From positions 558,001 through 622,000 of the forward strand of contig NZ_AMRX01000001.1 of the NCBI RefSeq assembly GCF_000300815.1: a DNA stretch of 64,000 nucleotides, in the 5' to 3' direction. Source of the DNA: Gayadomonas joobiniege G7. Its GTDB lineage: Bacteria; Pseudomonadota; Gammaproteobacteria; Enterobacterales; Alteromonadaceae. Shown here piece after piece: positions 48,321 to 56,563 of this stretch (its first letter is position 1; the number at the start of each line of letters is the position of its first letter). Under the pieces are notes generated by a model. The model searched no databases. It saw nothing but the letters and a program-made list of their open reading frames with translations, and was not told the DNA's origin. Position numbers and translations under genes: made by a program.

Positions 48321-49301
48321 ATGCGTATCACTAAACCCTTCTGGGTTGTGTTATTTATCTTCACTCTGGTCGCTTGTGGCGATCCAATGAAGGCTAAAAT
48401 AGAAAATCAGCTAAATTTTGCTGAACTTCAAATGGAAAAGTTAGCACAAGGATTAGAGGCAGGACAAATCCGAAATGCAAATCTGATCAAAGAATATGCT
48501 CGTCAGCTCAGTGAAAAAATGCCTGAACAAAGGGTATTAGTGCAAGAATTAGCAAAAGATGCGGGCACCAGTGGCCCTATGTTTTTAAACCTAAAAGATC
48601 GCTTGCAAACAGCCAAATCACAACCTCAAGCGTTTTCTAGCTCGCAAGAGCGCTTGGTTGAGTTAGAAAATATTTATCAAGCAGCCAGCCGAGAGCTTTA
48701 CAATGATGCGCTATCCGATCCGCTCAATGTACTAGCTGACTTGAGTGGTGGCCTCTTGCCACGTGTTAACTCTATTAGCCAAGCGGCCAGCTTGCAGTCT
48801 AATCAGGCCGAAAATTACGGAGCGGGTAGCCAACTGATTGGTAATCCAGCGTATGGTCAATGGTCAACGGATTCATCAGGTATGTCGTTTTGGGAGTGGT
48901 ATGGCATGTACGCGCTTATTTCAAATATTACTGATGCCATTGGTGGTCGGCGCGGTCGAGTTTATTATGGCGATTGGGCGCGAGGCCGAAATTATAGTTA
49001 TTATCATGATTATGGCCGCTACCGTTATTCGTCTCCTAAAACAGTGCGTCAGCAAAATCAGATTGAGCAAAAAGCCAAAAAGAATTATCGTGGCGGTACT
49101 TTCACCAGTGCTTACGCAAAAAATCGCACCGGTGCAGCACAAATCTCATCAGCCAGCCGCACTGCCCAAAAACAAAAAACTCAGTTTAAAAGCCAATATG
49201 CAACAAAAAATACATCGAGTTCAGCTAAAAAACCTTCGTCTACCTCAAGTTTTAGAAGTAGTTCAAGTGGTTTTCGTAGTGGCGGTTTTGGTGGTAAATA
49301 A
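48321..49301 (+). CDS. Predicted lipoprotein heading the PspA/polyamine cluster
   Basis: 326 residues. A lipoprotein signal peptide ends in LVACG (Cys about 19). A coiled-coil helical segment (about 25-125) is followed by a region rich in aromatic residues (GQWSTDSSGMSFWEWYGMYAL, RRGRVYYGDWARGRNY). The tail is basic and full of Ser, Thr, Lys and Gln, ending GFRSGGFGGK. I recognise no family. It is 21 bp before the DUF350 gene and is the first gene of the cluster, so it is likely an envelope component of the same system. Confidence 0.8.
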   Translation: MRITKPFWVVLFIFTLVACGDPMKAKIENQLNFAELQMEKLAQGLEAGQIRNANLIKEYARQLSEKMPEQRVLVQELAKDAGTSGPMFLNLKDRLQTAKSQPQAFSSSQERLVELENIYQAASRELYNDALSDPLNVLADLSGGLLPRVNSISQAASLQSNQAENYGAGSQLIGNPAYGQWSTDSSGMSFWEWYGMYALISNITDAIGGRRGRVYYGDWARGRNYSYYHDYGRYRYSSPKTVRQQNQIEQKAKKNYRGGTFTSAYAKNRTGAAQISSASRTAQKQKTQFKSQYATKNTSSSAKKPSSTSSFRSSSSGFRSGGFGGK

Positions 49302-49322
49302 ATAACGGGATAGGAACCTACA

Positions 49323-50225
49323 ATGAATAATTTTGATTTGCTTACATATATCCAACCCGAGTTGGTGGCTATCTTAGCCATAGATCTGGTAATAGCAATT
49401 ATTTTGCTTTCGGCAATGCGCTTGTTGTCTGGTTTTTGGGCGAGTGTAAATACGACGACTGAACTATCGCAAAAAGATAATTTTGCGTTTGGTATTAGCA
49501 TGGCGGGCAGTATTTTGGCAATGGGCATAGTGTTAACTGGTGCGGTTACCGGGGAGTCGGCCAACAGCTATGTTACCGAAGCAATAGGGGTTATTAGTTA
49601 TGGCCTGGTTGGTTTATTAATGATTAAAGTAGGCCGTTTCATCCATGACAAATTGTCGCTCAATCAAATTAATAAAGCTGAGTACATTCGCAATGAAAAT
49701 ATGGCGGTGGCTATTGTTGATGCAGCGGCAGTTGTGTCAACCGCGATTGTTATTCGAGCTGTGTTATTGTGGGCCGAGGGGTTAGATATTTATACCTTAA
49801 TTGCCGTTGTCAGTGGTTTTGCTGTTTCACAAACTGTGCTTCTAGTGGTGACTAGAATGCGCGAAAACCATTATGCACGTCACAATCAGGATGCGTCATT
49901 CCAACAAGCACTAAAAGATGGGCAAATTGCATTAGCCATTCGCCATGCTGGACATATGGTTGCCACAGCATTAGCGTTAAAAGCGGCGAGTTATTTTTTA
50001 ATTTATCAACCCACCGCGATTATTGTAAATTTAGTTGGCTGGTTAGTGATTTCTATTGTCATGACACTACTTATATTTTTATTAAATAAAGTCGCTCGCC
50101 GTATTATTTTAATGGGGGTAGATACCTCGGTTGAAGTCGACCAACAGGATAATATTGGTGTTGCTGCGGTTGAGTTTGCGGTCATTGTTGCAATTGCTCT
50201 GATCATGTCGGCTTTAATGGCTTAA
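49323..50225 (+). CDS. Double DUF350 membrane protein (YjfL-related)
   Basis: 300 residues, about twice the length of E. coli YjfL (132). Eight membrane helices fall into two similar four-helix halves, each with a pattern such as DNFAFGISMAGSILAMGIVL and QDNIGVAAVEFAVIVAIALIMSALMA, that is a DUF350 tandem duplication. The function is unknown; single-DUF350 proteins occur with PspA homologues. It lies 8 bp before the spermidine-synthase-like gene. Confidence 0.82.
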   Translation: MNNFDLLTYIQPELVAILAIDLVIAIILLSAMRLLSGFWASVNTTTELSQKDNFAFGISMAGSILAMGIVLTGAVTGESANSYVTEAIGVISYGLVGLLMIKVGRFIHDKLSLNQINKAEYIRNENMAVAIVDAAAVVSTAIVIRAVLLWAEGLDIYTLIAVVSGFAVSQTVLLVVTRMRENHYARHNQDASFQQALKDGQIALAIRHAGHMVATALALKAASYFLIYQPTAIIVNLVGWLVISIVMTLLIFLLNKVARRIILMGVDTSVEVDQQDNIGVAAVEFAVIVAIALIMSALMA

Positions 50226-50233
50226 ATTAAAAA

Positions 50234-51946
50234 ATGATAACACCGCGTCACGGCTGGTCATTAGCATTAACCGATGCGTTATTAATCGGGATCATGGCGG
50301 TATTGGCCGCTTGTGGTTTGTTATACGAATATTTGCTCTCACATTATGCCGGACGTGTTTTAGGTGCTGTCGAGCATGCGATTTATACCACTATCGGCTT
50401 AATGATAGTTTTTATGGGGTTAGGCTCTTTTGCAGCCCGCCGTATTAAAGATGCATTTAGCGGTTTTGCTTGGTTAGAGTTAGTTTTGGGCTTAACCGGT
50501 GCCAGCAGTATTTTGCTCATTGCTGGCGCGATTGCAGTCAGCTTCGAATTGCCACGTTTGTTGAGCAGTACGTTTAATTTACCCGCTGATGTGTTGCCAT
50601 CTGGAGGTCTGGTTGATGCCTTGTATCAGGCCGCCCGCTTTTTGCCGTATGTTGCGGCTGCATTTTTGGGTTTTTTAATAGGCATCGAAATTCCGTTAAT
50701 TGCACGGGTGCGCGAGACCCTGTACCAAAAGCATCTTACACATAATGCGGGCACAATTTATGGCGCAGACTATTTGGGTGCTGGGGCTGGGGCTGCTATT
50801 TGGATAAGCTGGATGATGTCGTTAGATGTCAATCAAGCTGCTGTTTATACTGCAACCCTTAACTTAGCAGCTGGCTGCCTTATTTTAATTACTTTCTGGC
50901 GGCAGATTAAGCGCCCAGTTGCGCTCTTAAGCATGCAAGTTTTGAGCGGCTTACTGGTCTTATTTTTAGCTCTGTATGGCAACCATTGGATGCACACCTT
51001 TACCGATATGTTATACAGTGACAAAGTCGTATTTCAGCAGCAAACCCGTTATCAGCAAATTGTTATAAGCGAACGACATTTAAATAACCAAGATACAGTA
51101 CTTAACCTCTATCTGAATGGACGGTTGCAATTTTCTTCGGCTGATGAACAAATTTACCATGAAAGTTTAGTGCATCCCGCCATGGCAGCCAGTGCTCGCC
51201 AGCAAAAAGTTTTAGTGATTGGCGGAGGGGATGGTTTGGCTTTGCGAGAAATTTTTAAATGGCCAGTTAAAGAAGTAGAGCTGGTCGAACTCGATAAGCA
51301 AATGATCGCTTTGTTTAAAGATCCCAGCCAATATTTGTCGCCACGTCTGGCAGCACAAATTAATAAACTTACTCAGGATGCATTATCTGATACAAGGTTA
51401 ACGATACATATTGCGGATGCTTTTAACTATGTTGATCAATTGGTGGCCGAACAAAAATACTTTGACGTTATCATAGTAGATTTGCCAGATCCGAATCATC
51501 CTGATTTAAATAAGCTGTATACAGACTATTTTTACGCACGGCTTAAACAAGTATTGTCGGCAGACGGTACTATAGTGGTCCAGTCGACTTCACCGTTTCA
51601 TGCCCGCAATGCGTTTATTTCAATTGGTAAAACCTTAGCTGCCGCTGGTTTTACTCAAGTTGAGCAGTATCAGCAAAATGTACCTAGTTTTGGTCAGTGG
51701 GGCTGGAGTCTAGCGACCCGTCAAGGGCAAGCACCGAGTGACCGTTTGCAACAGGCTGAATTACCAACCACTTTAAACTGGTTAACGCCAGAGCTGATGT
51801 TCGCCAGTTTTGCGTTTTCAAAAAGCTTTTATAGCAACCAAGATAAGGTTAAGATTAATCGACTAGGTAGTCAGGTTTTATTTAACTATCATGACCTTGC
51901 GTGGAGACAGCAGCGGGGTATCATGATTTTGCCAGAAACAAATTAA
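50234..51946 (+). CDS. Membrane-anchored spermidine-synthase-like protein
   Basis: 570 residues. The N-terminal half has about seven membrane helices (to about residue 240; AACGLLYEYLLSHYAGRVLG is the family start). The C-terminal half is an aminopropyltransferase fold with YHESLVHPAM, the VLVIGGGDGLALRE nucleotide loop, VELVELDKQM and DVIIVDLPDPNHPDLNKLY. Soluble SpeE transfers aminopropyl from decarboxylated SAM to putrescine; the membrane form may act on a different amine or on a membrane-linked acceptor. No speD is in the window. A promoter and operator-like palindromes follow the stop. Confidence 0.85.
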   Translation: MITPRHGWSLALTDALLIGIMAVLAACGLLYEYLLSHYAGRVLGAVEHAIYTTIGLMIVFMGLGSFAARRIKDAFSGFAWLELVLGLTGASSILLIAGAIAVSFELPRLLSSTFNLPADVLPSGGLVDALYQAARFLPYVAAAFLGFLIGIEIPLIARVRETLYQKHLTHNAGTIYGADYLGAGAGAAIWISWMMSLDVNQAAVYTATLNLAAGCLILITFWRQIKRPVALLSMQVLSGLLVLFLALYGNHWMHTFTDMLYSDKVVFQQQTRYQQIVISERHLNNQDTVLNLYLNGRLQFSSADEQIYHESLVHPAMAASARQQKVLVIGGGDGLALREIFKWPVKEVELVELDKQMIALFKDPSQYLSPRLAAQINKLTQDALSDTRLTIHIADAFNYVDQLVAEQKYFDVIIVDLPDPNHPDLNKLYTDYFYARLKQVLSADGTIVVQSTSPFHARNAFISIGKTLAAAGFTQVEQYQQNVPSFGQWGWSLATRQGQAPSDRLQQAELPTTLNWLTPELMFASFAFSKSFYSNQDKVKINRLGSQVLFNYHDLAWRQQRGIMILPETN

Positions 51947-51958
51947 TTATAACTGGTG

Positions 51959-52006
51959 TTGACATTTTATGTCGCAGTGGTATTTTTAACCAAGACATAA
52001 TATGTC
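51959..52006 (+). promoter_or_regulatory. Promoter of the yjfI-pspA part with twin palindromic operators
   Basis: TTGACA (51959-51964), a 16-bp spacer and TATTTT (51981-51986) form a good sigma-70 promoter. Two matching 13-bp palindromes of form GACAT-N3-ATGTC lie at 51961-51973 (over the -35) and 51994-52006 (at the expected start of transcription), 33 bp centre to centre, about three helical turns. This layout fits cooperative repression. The repressor is unknown. Confidence 0.6.
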
Positions 52007-52036
52007 TATATCAAAAACACATTACCGAGGATAGCA

Positions 52037-52450
52037 ATGAACATACATTCGATAGCGCAGTACTTAAACGACTTAGGAGAGTCGTCAGTCACTGGCCATT
52101 ATTTTGATTGCCAGCCAATTGCCGGTGACGTAGAGGTATTGCAAATTACCCTGGAAGGGCGTGAAGAACTACCTATCTTTGTTTCAGTGACGGACGATCA
52201 AATTTTGTGTATTACCTACCTTTGGGGTGAAGATGAAGTACGTACTGAGCGTCGCGCTGAAATGATGGAAGTGATGTTAGAAATGAATATGCCGATGCCG
52301 CTATCTTCATTCGCCAAGATTGGCGATAAATACGCCATTTTTGGTGCCTTAGCTATTACTTCAAGCTTGTCAGAAATAGAGCATGAGCTGGCAGTATTAA
52401 GCGATAACTCAATAGACGTTATCGATGACTTTAGTGAGTATTTAATTTAA
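52037..52450 (+). CDS. yjfI: DUF2170 family protein (YjfI-like)
   Basis: 137 residues, cytoplasmic, mixed alpha/beta and acidic. LEGREELPIFVSVTDDQILCITYLW, EVMLEMNMPMPLSSFAKIGDKYAIFGAL and the acidic end are the family pattern. E. coli yjfI likewise precedes the pspA paralogue yjfJ. The function is unknown. GAGGATAG upstream of the ATG is a good ribosome site. The 14-bp gap to the next gene indicates cotranscription. Confidence 0.85.
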   Translation: MNIHSIAQYLNDLGESSVTGHYFDCQPIAGDVEVLQITLEGREELPIFVSVTDDQILCITYLWGEDEVRTERRAEMMEVMLEMNMPMPLSSFAKIGDKYAIFGALAITSSLSEIEHELAVLSDNSIDVIDDFSEYLI

Positions 52451-52464
52451 ATCAGGAGCAGCAA

Positions 52465-53151
52465 ATGAGTATTTTTAAGAAAATTTTTACTGCCATCCGG
52501 GGTGGTGCCACTGAAGTCGGTGAAAGCATAGTTGATGCGAATGCAACGAGGATTTTTGAGCAAGAGATCCGAGACGCAGAAAATCACCTGACTAAAGCCA
52601 AGCGTGATTTAACCGAGGTTATGGCTAAACAAATGCAAACCAGCCGTGAAGTCAGCCGTTTAAAAGAAGAAATTGAGACGCATGAAGGGTATGCAAGCCA
52701 AGCGCTTGATAAAGGTGATGAGTCGTTGGCGTTAGAGATTGCTGAAAAAATCGCGAGCCTGGAAACTGAGTTCAGTACTCAGCAGCAAACTTTGGAGAGT
52801 TTAAATGCCAATGTAAGTCGGTTAAAAGATTTAATTAAAAAGTCAGAGCGCCAAGTTGCTGATTTTCGTCGCCAGTTGTCTGTTGTTAAAACGACCGACA
52901 GTGTGCATAAAGCTACAGCGGCGATTACCGATAACTTTGTTTCGGGTAATAGTAAATTGCTCAACGCAAAAGAATCACTTGAACGTATTAAAGCAAAGCA
53001 GCAAAATTATCAAGATCGCATGCAAGCCGCTGAGCAGCTGCAGGCAGAGCAAGGTGATGGCGCGCTTGAAGCTAAATTAAAAGCTGCAGGTATCGGTGAA
53101 GAACATAGTTCGGCCAGTTCTGTTTTAGCGCGTATTAAAGCCAAACAATAG
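52465..53151 (+). CDS. yjfJ: PspA/IM30 family protein (YjfJ-like)
   Basis: 228 residues, nearly all helical coiled coil. The N-terminal amphipathic helix (FKKIFTAIRGGATEVGESIVD) and the ENHLTKAKRDLTEVMAKQM segment match PspA/IM30 proteins, which form ESCRT-III-like polymers that stabilise or remodel the inner membrane. The neighbourhood of DUF2170 and DUF2491 genes identifies it as the YjfJ subtype rather than the sigma-54/PspF-controlled PspA. No PspF, PspB or PspC is present. Confidence 0.9.
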   Translation: MSIFKKIFTAIRGGATEVGESIVDANATRIFEQEIRDAENHLTKAKRDLTEVMAKQMQTSREVSRLKEEIETHEGYASQALDKGDESLALEIAEKIASLETEFSTQQQTLESLNANVSRLKDLIKKSERQVADFRRQLSVVKTTDSVHKATAAITDNFVSGNSKLLNAKESLERIKAKQQNYQDRMQAAEQLQAEQGDGALEAKLKAAGIGEEHSSASSVLARIKAKQ

Positions 53152-53184
53152 TTGTTTGAGATGGTTTAAATTAGGGAGTGTAAA

Positions 53185-53835
53185 ATGAATTTTATCGATA
53201 AACTTTTAGGGCGTGAAAAAGGGAAAAAAATGCGTCAGTTGTCTCATGTCAAAGACCTGCGAGTCCAAGACGTGGTGGTTTTTTCGGATTCATTTGCACT
53301 GCCTAAACTATTACGCCAAGCCAGCTTTGAAATAAGCAAAGTGAACACTTATCAGTTTGAGCATTACACCAGTGTTGAATACGTATTATTGGGTCAGACA
53401 GATAAACAGGTGTATCTTAGCTACAGCTCCGATGATGAAGAAAGATTAAATATTTCGCAAAAAATTAATCGTGCCGAAGTAGAGCAAATTTTTGAAATGG
53501 AAAGTTTTGCAGATATTTTTGAAACGGATAGCAAAACTGAGTTAGAGCTTAAAGCTGAACCTGAAGCTTTTACCAACTGGTTAAGCGCGCTTTATTTTCA
53601 AGTTGCTTGGGGCGAGCGTGGATATTTTTATAATCAGGATTTTCGGCCCGGGAAGCCACCGGCAGAAGAAGATGAAAACAGTTTGCCACTCGACTATTTT
53701 TGTTTAACCAGTGCCGATGAGGCCTATTCGGTCGAGCTAGAGGTTTGGCAAGATGGGGAGACAGATGTGTTGTTAACCTTGCACCGCCCTATGCACGACA
53801 TAATCGACTTATTGCCTGGGGAGTTAGATGAATAA
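53185..53835 (+). CDS. yjfK: DUF2491 family protein (YjfK-like)
   Basis: 216 residues, cytoplasmic, beta-rich and acidic. FIDKLLGREKGKKMR, a segment on oxidised or iron-binding-like aromatic strands (GERGYFYNQDFRPGKPP) and YFCLTSADEAYSVELEVW are family features. It follows the PspA homologue after 33 bp, as in E. coli yjfJK. The function is unknown. The stop overlaps the next start by eight bases. Confidence 0.85.
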   Translation: MNFIDKLLGREKGKKMRQLSHVKDLRVQDVVVFSDSFALPKLLRQASFEISKVNTYQFEHYTSVEYVLLGQTDKQVYLSYSSDDEERLNISQKINRAEVEQIFEMESFADIFETDSKTELELKAEPEAFTNWLSALYFQVAWGERGYFYNQDFRPGKPPAEEDENSLPLDYFCLTSADEAYSVELEVWQDGETDVLLTLHRPMHDIIDLLPGELDE

Positions 53836-54154
53836 AAGTGATAAGCAAAAATGGGCCAGTAGTCATAAAGCGATTAAAGCCGTTCAAGTCGCTTTTGACA
53901 TGGATGAAAAGCTTCAATATGTCATTCGTAAAGAAGCACTAGACGCAGGATTAGGTCCTAGTGAACAAATAAGACGAATATTGGATTTACCCTTATCAAG
54001 AAGGCCAAAACGTCCCCGATTAACAGTCTCATTGTCAGCCGATGATTACCAGTTATTGGCAGAAAAATATGGTATTCCTGCCGAGCAACAACTGGATATC
54101 AAAAAGCGTGTGATGCAAGAGTTGATTAAACACGCAACTGAAAACAGCACTTAA
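53828..54154 (+). CDS. Small basic protein with ribbon-helix-helix-like pattern
   Basis: 108 residues, basic. Two similar beta-helix-helix stretches can be seen: AVQVAFDMDEKLQYVIRKEAL and RLTVSLSADDYQLLAEKYGI, each a strand followed by a helix, as in ribbon-helix-helix DNA binders. This is suggestive only. It is translationally coupled to yjfK (8-bp overlap). If it binds DNA it is the obvious candidate to recognise the twin palindromes in front of yjfI. Confidence 0.65.
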   Translation: MNKSDKQKWASSHKAIKAVQVAFDMDEKLQYVIRKEALDAGLGPSEQIRRILDLPLSRRPKRPRLTVSLSADDYQLLAEKYGIPAEQQLDIKKRVMQELIKHATENST

Positions 54155-54170
54155 AGTGCGTTATTAAGCT

Positions 54171-54671
54171 TTATTTTTGGTTCTTTTGGCGATCTCTAAA
54201 CCAGTGTTTTATCATTGCAAATTCATGTTTAAAGTCGTCCAATCCAGGGGGAACTATCACATCCTCTGACATGGCCATATTTTTAAGGTTGGCCGAACCC
54301 TGATCGATCACAGCGCCTTGCTCGTCTATGATTTTATAATCAAATTTAATCCGGGGGATAAAACCATCTTCAATGACTCTAAGATATTCTAGGCTGTTGC
54401 CAAAGGGGCGTACCCAGCCGGCTAAATCAAGCTCAGTCACTGTCAGTTTAATGGTTTGATCATCTGGTAGGTATTTTCGACTCGCCTGTTCTAAATAGCG
54501 TTCAAAACTGCTAAATACGTATTCTTGATAGCCCTTTCGGGTATATGAGTCGGGCGCTTTAATATCTGTATATTTTTCCGGTTCAACCCATTTTATTTCA
54601 CTATTGCCAGCGGTCACTTGCCAGCTCAGAATACATGTTATAGCTGTGAGTAGATATTTTTGTGCTTGCAT
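54171..54671 (-). CDS. Periplasmic DUF3016 protein
   Basis: 166 residues from the ATG at 54671, preceded by GGAGA at good distance (a TTG at 54677 lies inside that site). A signal peptide ends at VTAG. WVEPEKYTDIKAPDSY, LTVTELDLAGWVRPFG and PRIKFDYKIIDEQGAVIDQG are the DUF3016 pattern. The function is unknown. Convergent with the yjf cluster. Confidence 0.82.
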   Translation of the reverse strand: MQAQKYLLTAITCILSWQVTAGNSEIKWVEPEKYTDIKAPDSYTRKGYQEYVFSSFERYLEQASRKYLPDDQTIKLTVTELDLAGWVRPFGNSLEYLRVIEDGFIPRIKFDYKIIDEQGAVIDQGSANLKNMAMSEDVIVPPGLDDFKHEFAMIKHWFRDRQKNQK

Positions 54672-54721
54672 TAACAATCTCCGGCAAAAAAATTAACGAC
54701 CATGATAACAATATAGACGAT

Positions 54722-55114
54722 TTAGCTATCTTTTGGTTCATTTGGCGGGAAGACTTTTTGTTTCAATTTGTTATCAACAAAAGCACTCGGCATCACTTCA
54801 ACACCGACTAAACGGCCCAACTTAACGATTAAAGGAATGGTAATAGGGGCAAAAGGAAGAATTGCAAACACGCCTAAACCAAGACCACGCAAAACATCTA
54901 AAAATTGGCGGTGCGCAATTTTTAATTCTTCTTTGTTTGAATGACCTCTAGTGTAGCGATAATAAATGTCTAACATTTCTTTGGTTTCATCGCGCTCTTG
55001 AGCAAGCGCACGTTTTAGCGCCAGCATAGAGCGGCGCAAACGCAAGCGGCTGGCACGGCGATTCATTCGGATCACACGTACCGGTGCTTTATGAAGATAA
55101 CGAACAGCTTTCAT
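54722..55114 (-). CDS. Small LETM1-like domain protein
   Basis: 130 residues. A basic N-terminus is followed by ALAQERDETKEMLDIYYRYTRG, then LKIAHRQFLDVLRGLGLGVFAILPFAPITIPLIVKLGRLVG and MPSAF, a short version of the LETM1 core with one hydrophobic segment (about 78-98). In mitochondria LETM1 links ion exchange and ribosome binding; the bacterial role is unknown. It lies 61 bp upstream of nothing coding in the same direction except DUF3016. Confidence 0.65.
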   Translation of the reverse strand: MKAVRYLHKAPVRVIRMNRRASRLRLRRSMLALKRALAQERDETKEMLDIYYRYTRGHSNKEELKIAHRQFLDVLRGLGLGVFAILPFAPITIPLIVKLGRLVGVEVMPSAFVDNKLKQKVFPPNEPKDS

Positions 55115-55174
55115 TCAAGCCACTTAATATAAAATATTTTCAGTCGCATAGTGTTCGCTGATTCGTTATCTTTG

Positions 55175-56563
55175 TCAAACAGATATTGGGCCCCCAATGG
55201 TTTTAAATAGGGTCACTTGATTTAACAAATAATTAAGCTGATCTTGCAGTAAGGCTTGTTGCTGCGTTAAATAAACCCGGTATTGAACCTGATAATCTAA
55301 TTCGCTTTCAACGCCTTGAGCGAGTCTTTGTTGGCTTAATTTTACCTGCTGAAGGCTATCGTTAGTAAGTGCTTGCTGAGACTCAAGTTGCTGCTGTATA
55401 AGTCTCTGTGTTTCTAAACTGGTGTAAAACTCTGTAAATGCCGCTTCCACCGTTTGTTGGTACTTGACGACCGATGAGTCTTTTTGTAAACGTGCAATTT
55501 CAAGTTGAGCATCTAATTGCCCCGCATTAAAAATCGGCAGATTTAATTGCGGACTAAACGACCAGCGATGAGACTCAGACTCGAACAAGTTATCTAAGTC
55601 TGTGCTTGCAAACCCTATGCTCGAGGTTAAGGTAATCGATGGGTAAAACGCGGCTCTCGCCACCCCAATATTTGCATTTGCCGCGAGCATATCTTGCTCT
55701 GCGGCATAAATATCTGGCCGATTTCGGAGCAATTCAGACGGCAAGTTTTTTGGCAGCGCAGTCATCTGATCTGTGCTGAGCTTTTGTTGCCGCACCTGTT
55801 GTAAAAGTTGATTATCTTTTGGCAATGCCAGCAATTTATTCAGTTGCCAATATGCTTGGTTGGCCAAATCTTGGGCGACAAATAATTGCCGCTTGGACGT
55901 TTGCATCTGGCTGCGTATCACCAACAAATCAGTTTCAGAAACTACCCCTTGTTCGGCCAAGCTCTGGTATATCTGATAACTGGTTTGCTGGCTTTCTGTA
56001 AGGGCTTCTTGCAATGACAAGTAGTTGTTCAATTGGATCAGGTTAAAGTAGGCATTAGCAACCAGGGCGACCACATTTTGCTGCACGGTTGCCTGTGCCG
56101 CCTGGCTCGACAAATATTCAGCTAATGCCGCGTTTTGCAAATTGTCGAGTCGGCCAAAAAAGTCAATTTCATACGCAGTTAAAACCGCATTAACCTGATG
56201 AGTTGTACCGTAATAAGCATTACCAGTACTCGAAATATCCTGTGCGACACGCTGACGAATAGTTTGGGCTTGAGCCGCGACTTTTGGCCAATCAGCACTT
56301 TCTTCTATTTGATACGCTTGTTTTAATTGCGCAACCTGAAGCTGCGCAATTTGAATATCACGGTTATTGGTCAGCGCTTGTTCAATCAGCTTTTGCAGCA
56401 AAGGGTCAGTATAGACCGCTTGCCAATCAGGTATATTAACAACCATTTGCTCACTGACCGAATCTTCTAATACGCTGCTAGGACGTTGGTAGTCCGGTGC
56501 TAAAGAGCAAGCGGCCAAACCAGCGGCAGATAAGGCAACAAGAATAGGTTTTAATTTATTCAT
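55175..56563 (-). CDS. Outer-membrane factor of an RND efflux pump (OprM/NodT type)
   Basis: 462-residue lipoprotein from the ATG at 56563, chosen because GGAGA lies seven bases upstream and the lipobox [13 protein letters not shown] follows at normal distance. Two TolC-type repeats with long helices ([38 protein letters not shown] region) form the periplasmic channel. It overlaps the permease gene by 8 bp, so pump and channel are coupled. It exports drugs or other small hydrophobic molecules with the two upstream genes. Confidence 0.93.
   Translation of the reverse strand: MNKLKPILVALSAAGLAACSLAPDYQRPSSVLEDSVSEQMVVNIPDWQAVYTDPLLQKLIEQALTNNRDIQIAQLQVAQLKQAYQIEESADWPKVAAQAQTIRQRVAQDISSTGNAYYGTTHQVNAVLTAYEIDFFGRLDNLQNAALAEYLSSQAAQATVQQNVVALVANAYFNLIQLNNYLSLQEALTESQQTSYQIYQSLAEQGVVSETDLLVIRSQMQTSKRQLFVAQDLANQAYWQLNKLLALPKDNQLLQQVRQQKLSTDQMTALPKNLPSELLRNRPDIYAAEQDMLAANANIGVARAAFYPSITLTSSIGFASTDLDNLFESESHRWSFSPQLNLPIFNAGQLDAQLEIARLQKDSSVVKYQQTVEAAFTEFYTSLETQRLIQQQLESQQALTNDSLQQVKLSQQRLAQGVESELDYQVQYRVYLTQQQALLQDQLNYLLNQVTLFKTIGGPISV

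Noticed and set aside
52465-53151. Classical pspABC-pspF phage-shock operon
   Set aside because: No PspF, PspB or PspC and no sigma-54 element near the PspA homologue; neighbours are the YjfI/YjfK families.
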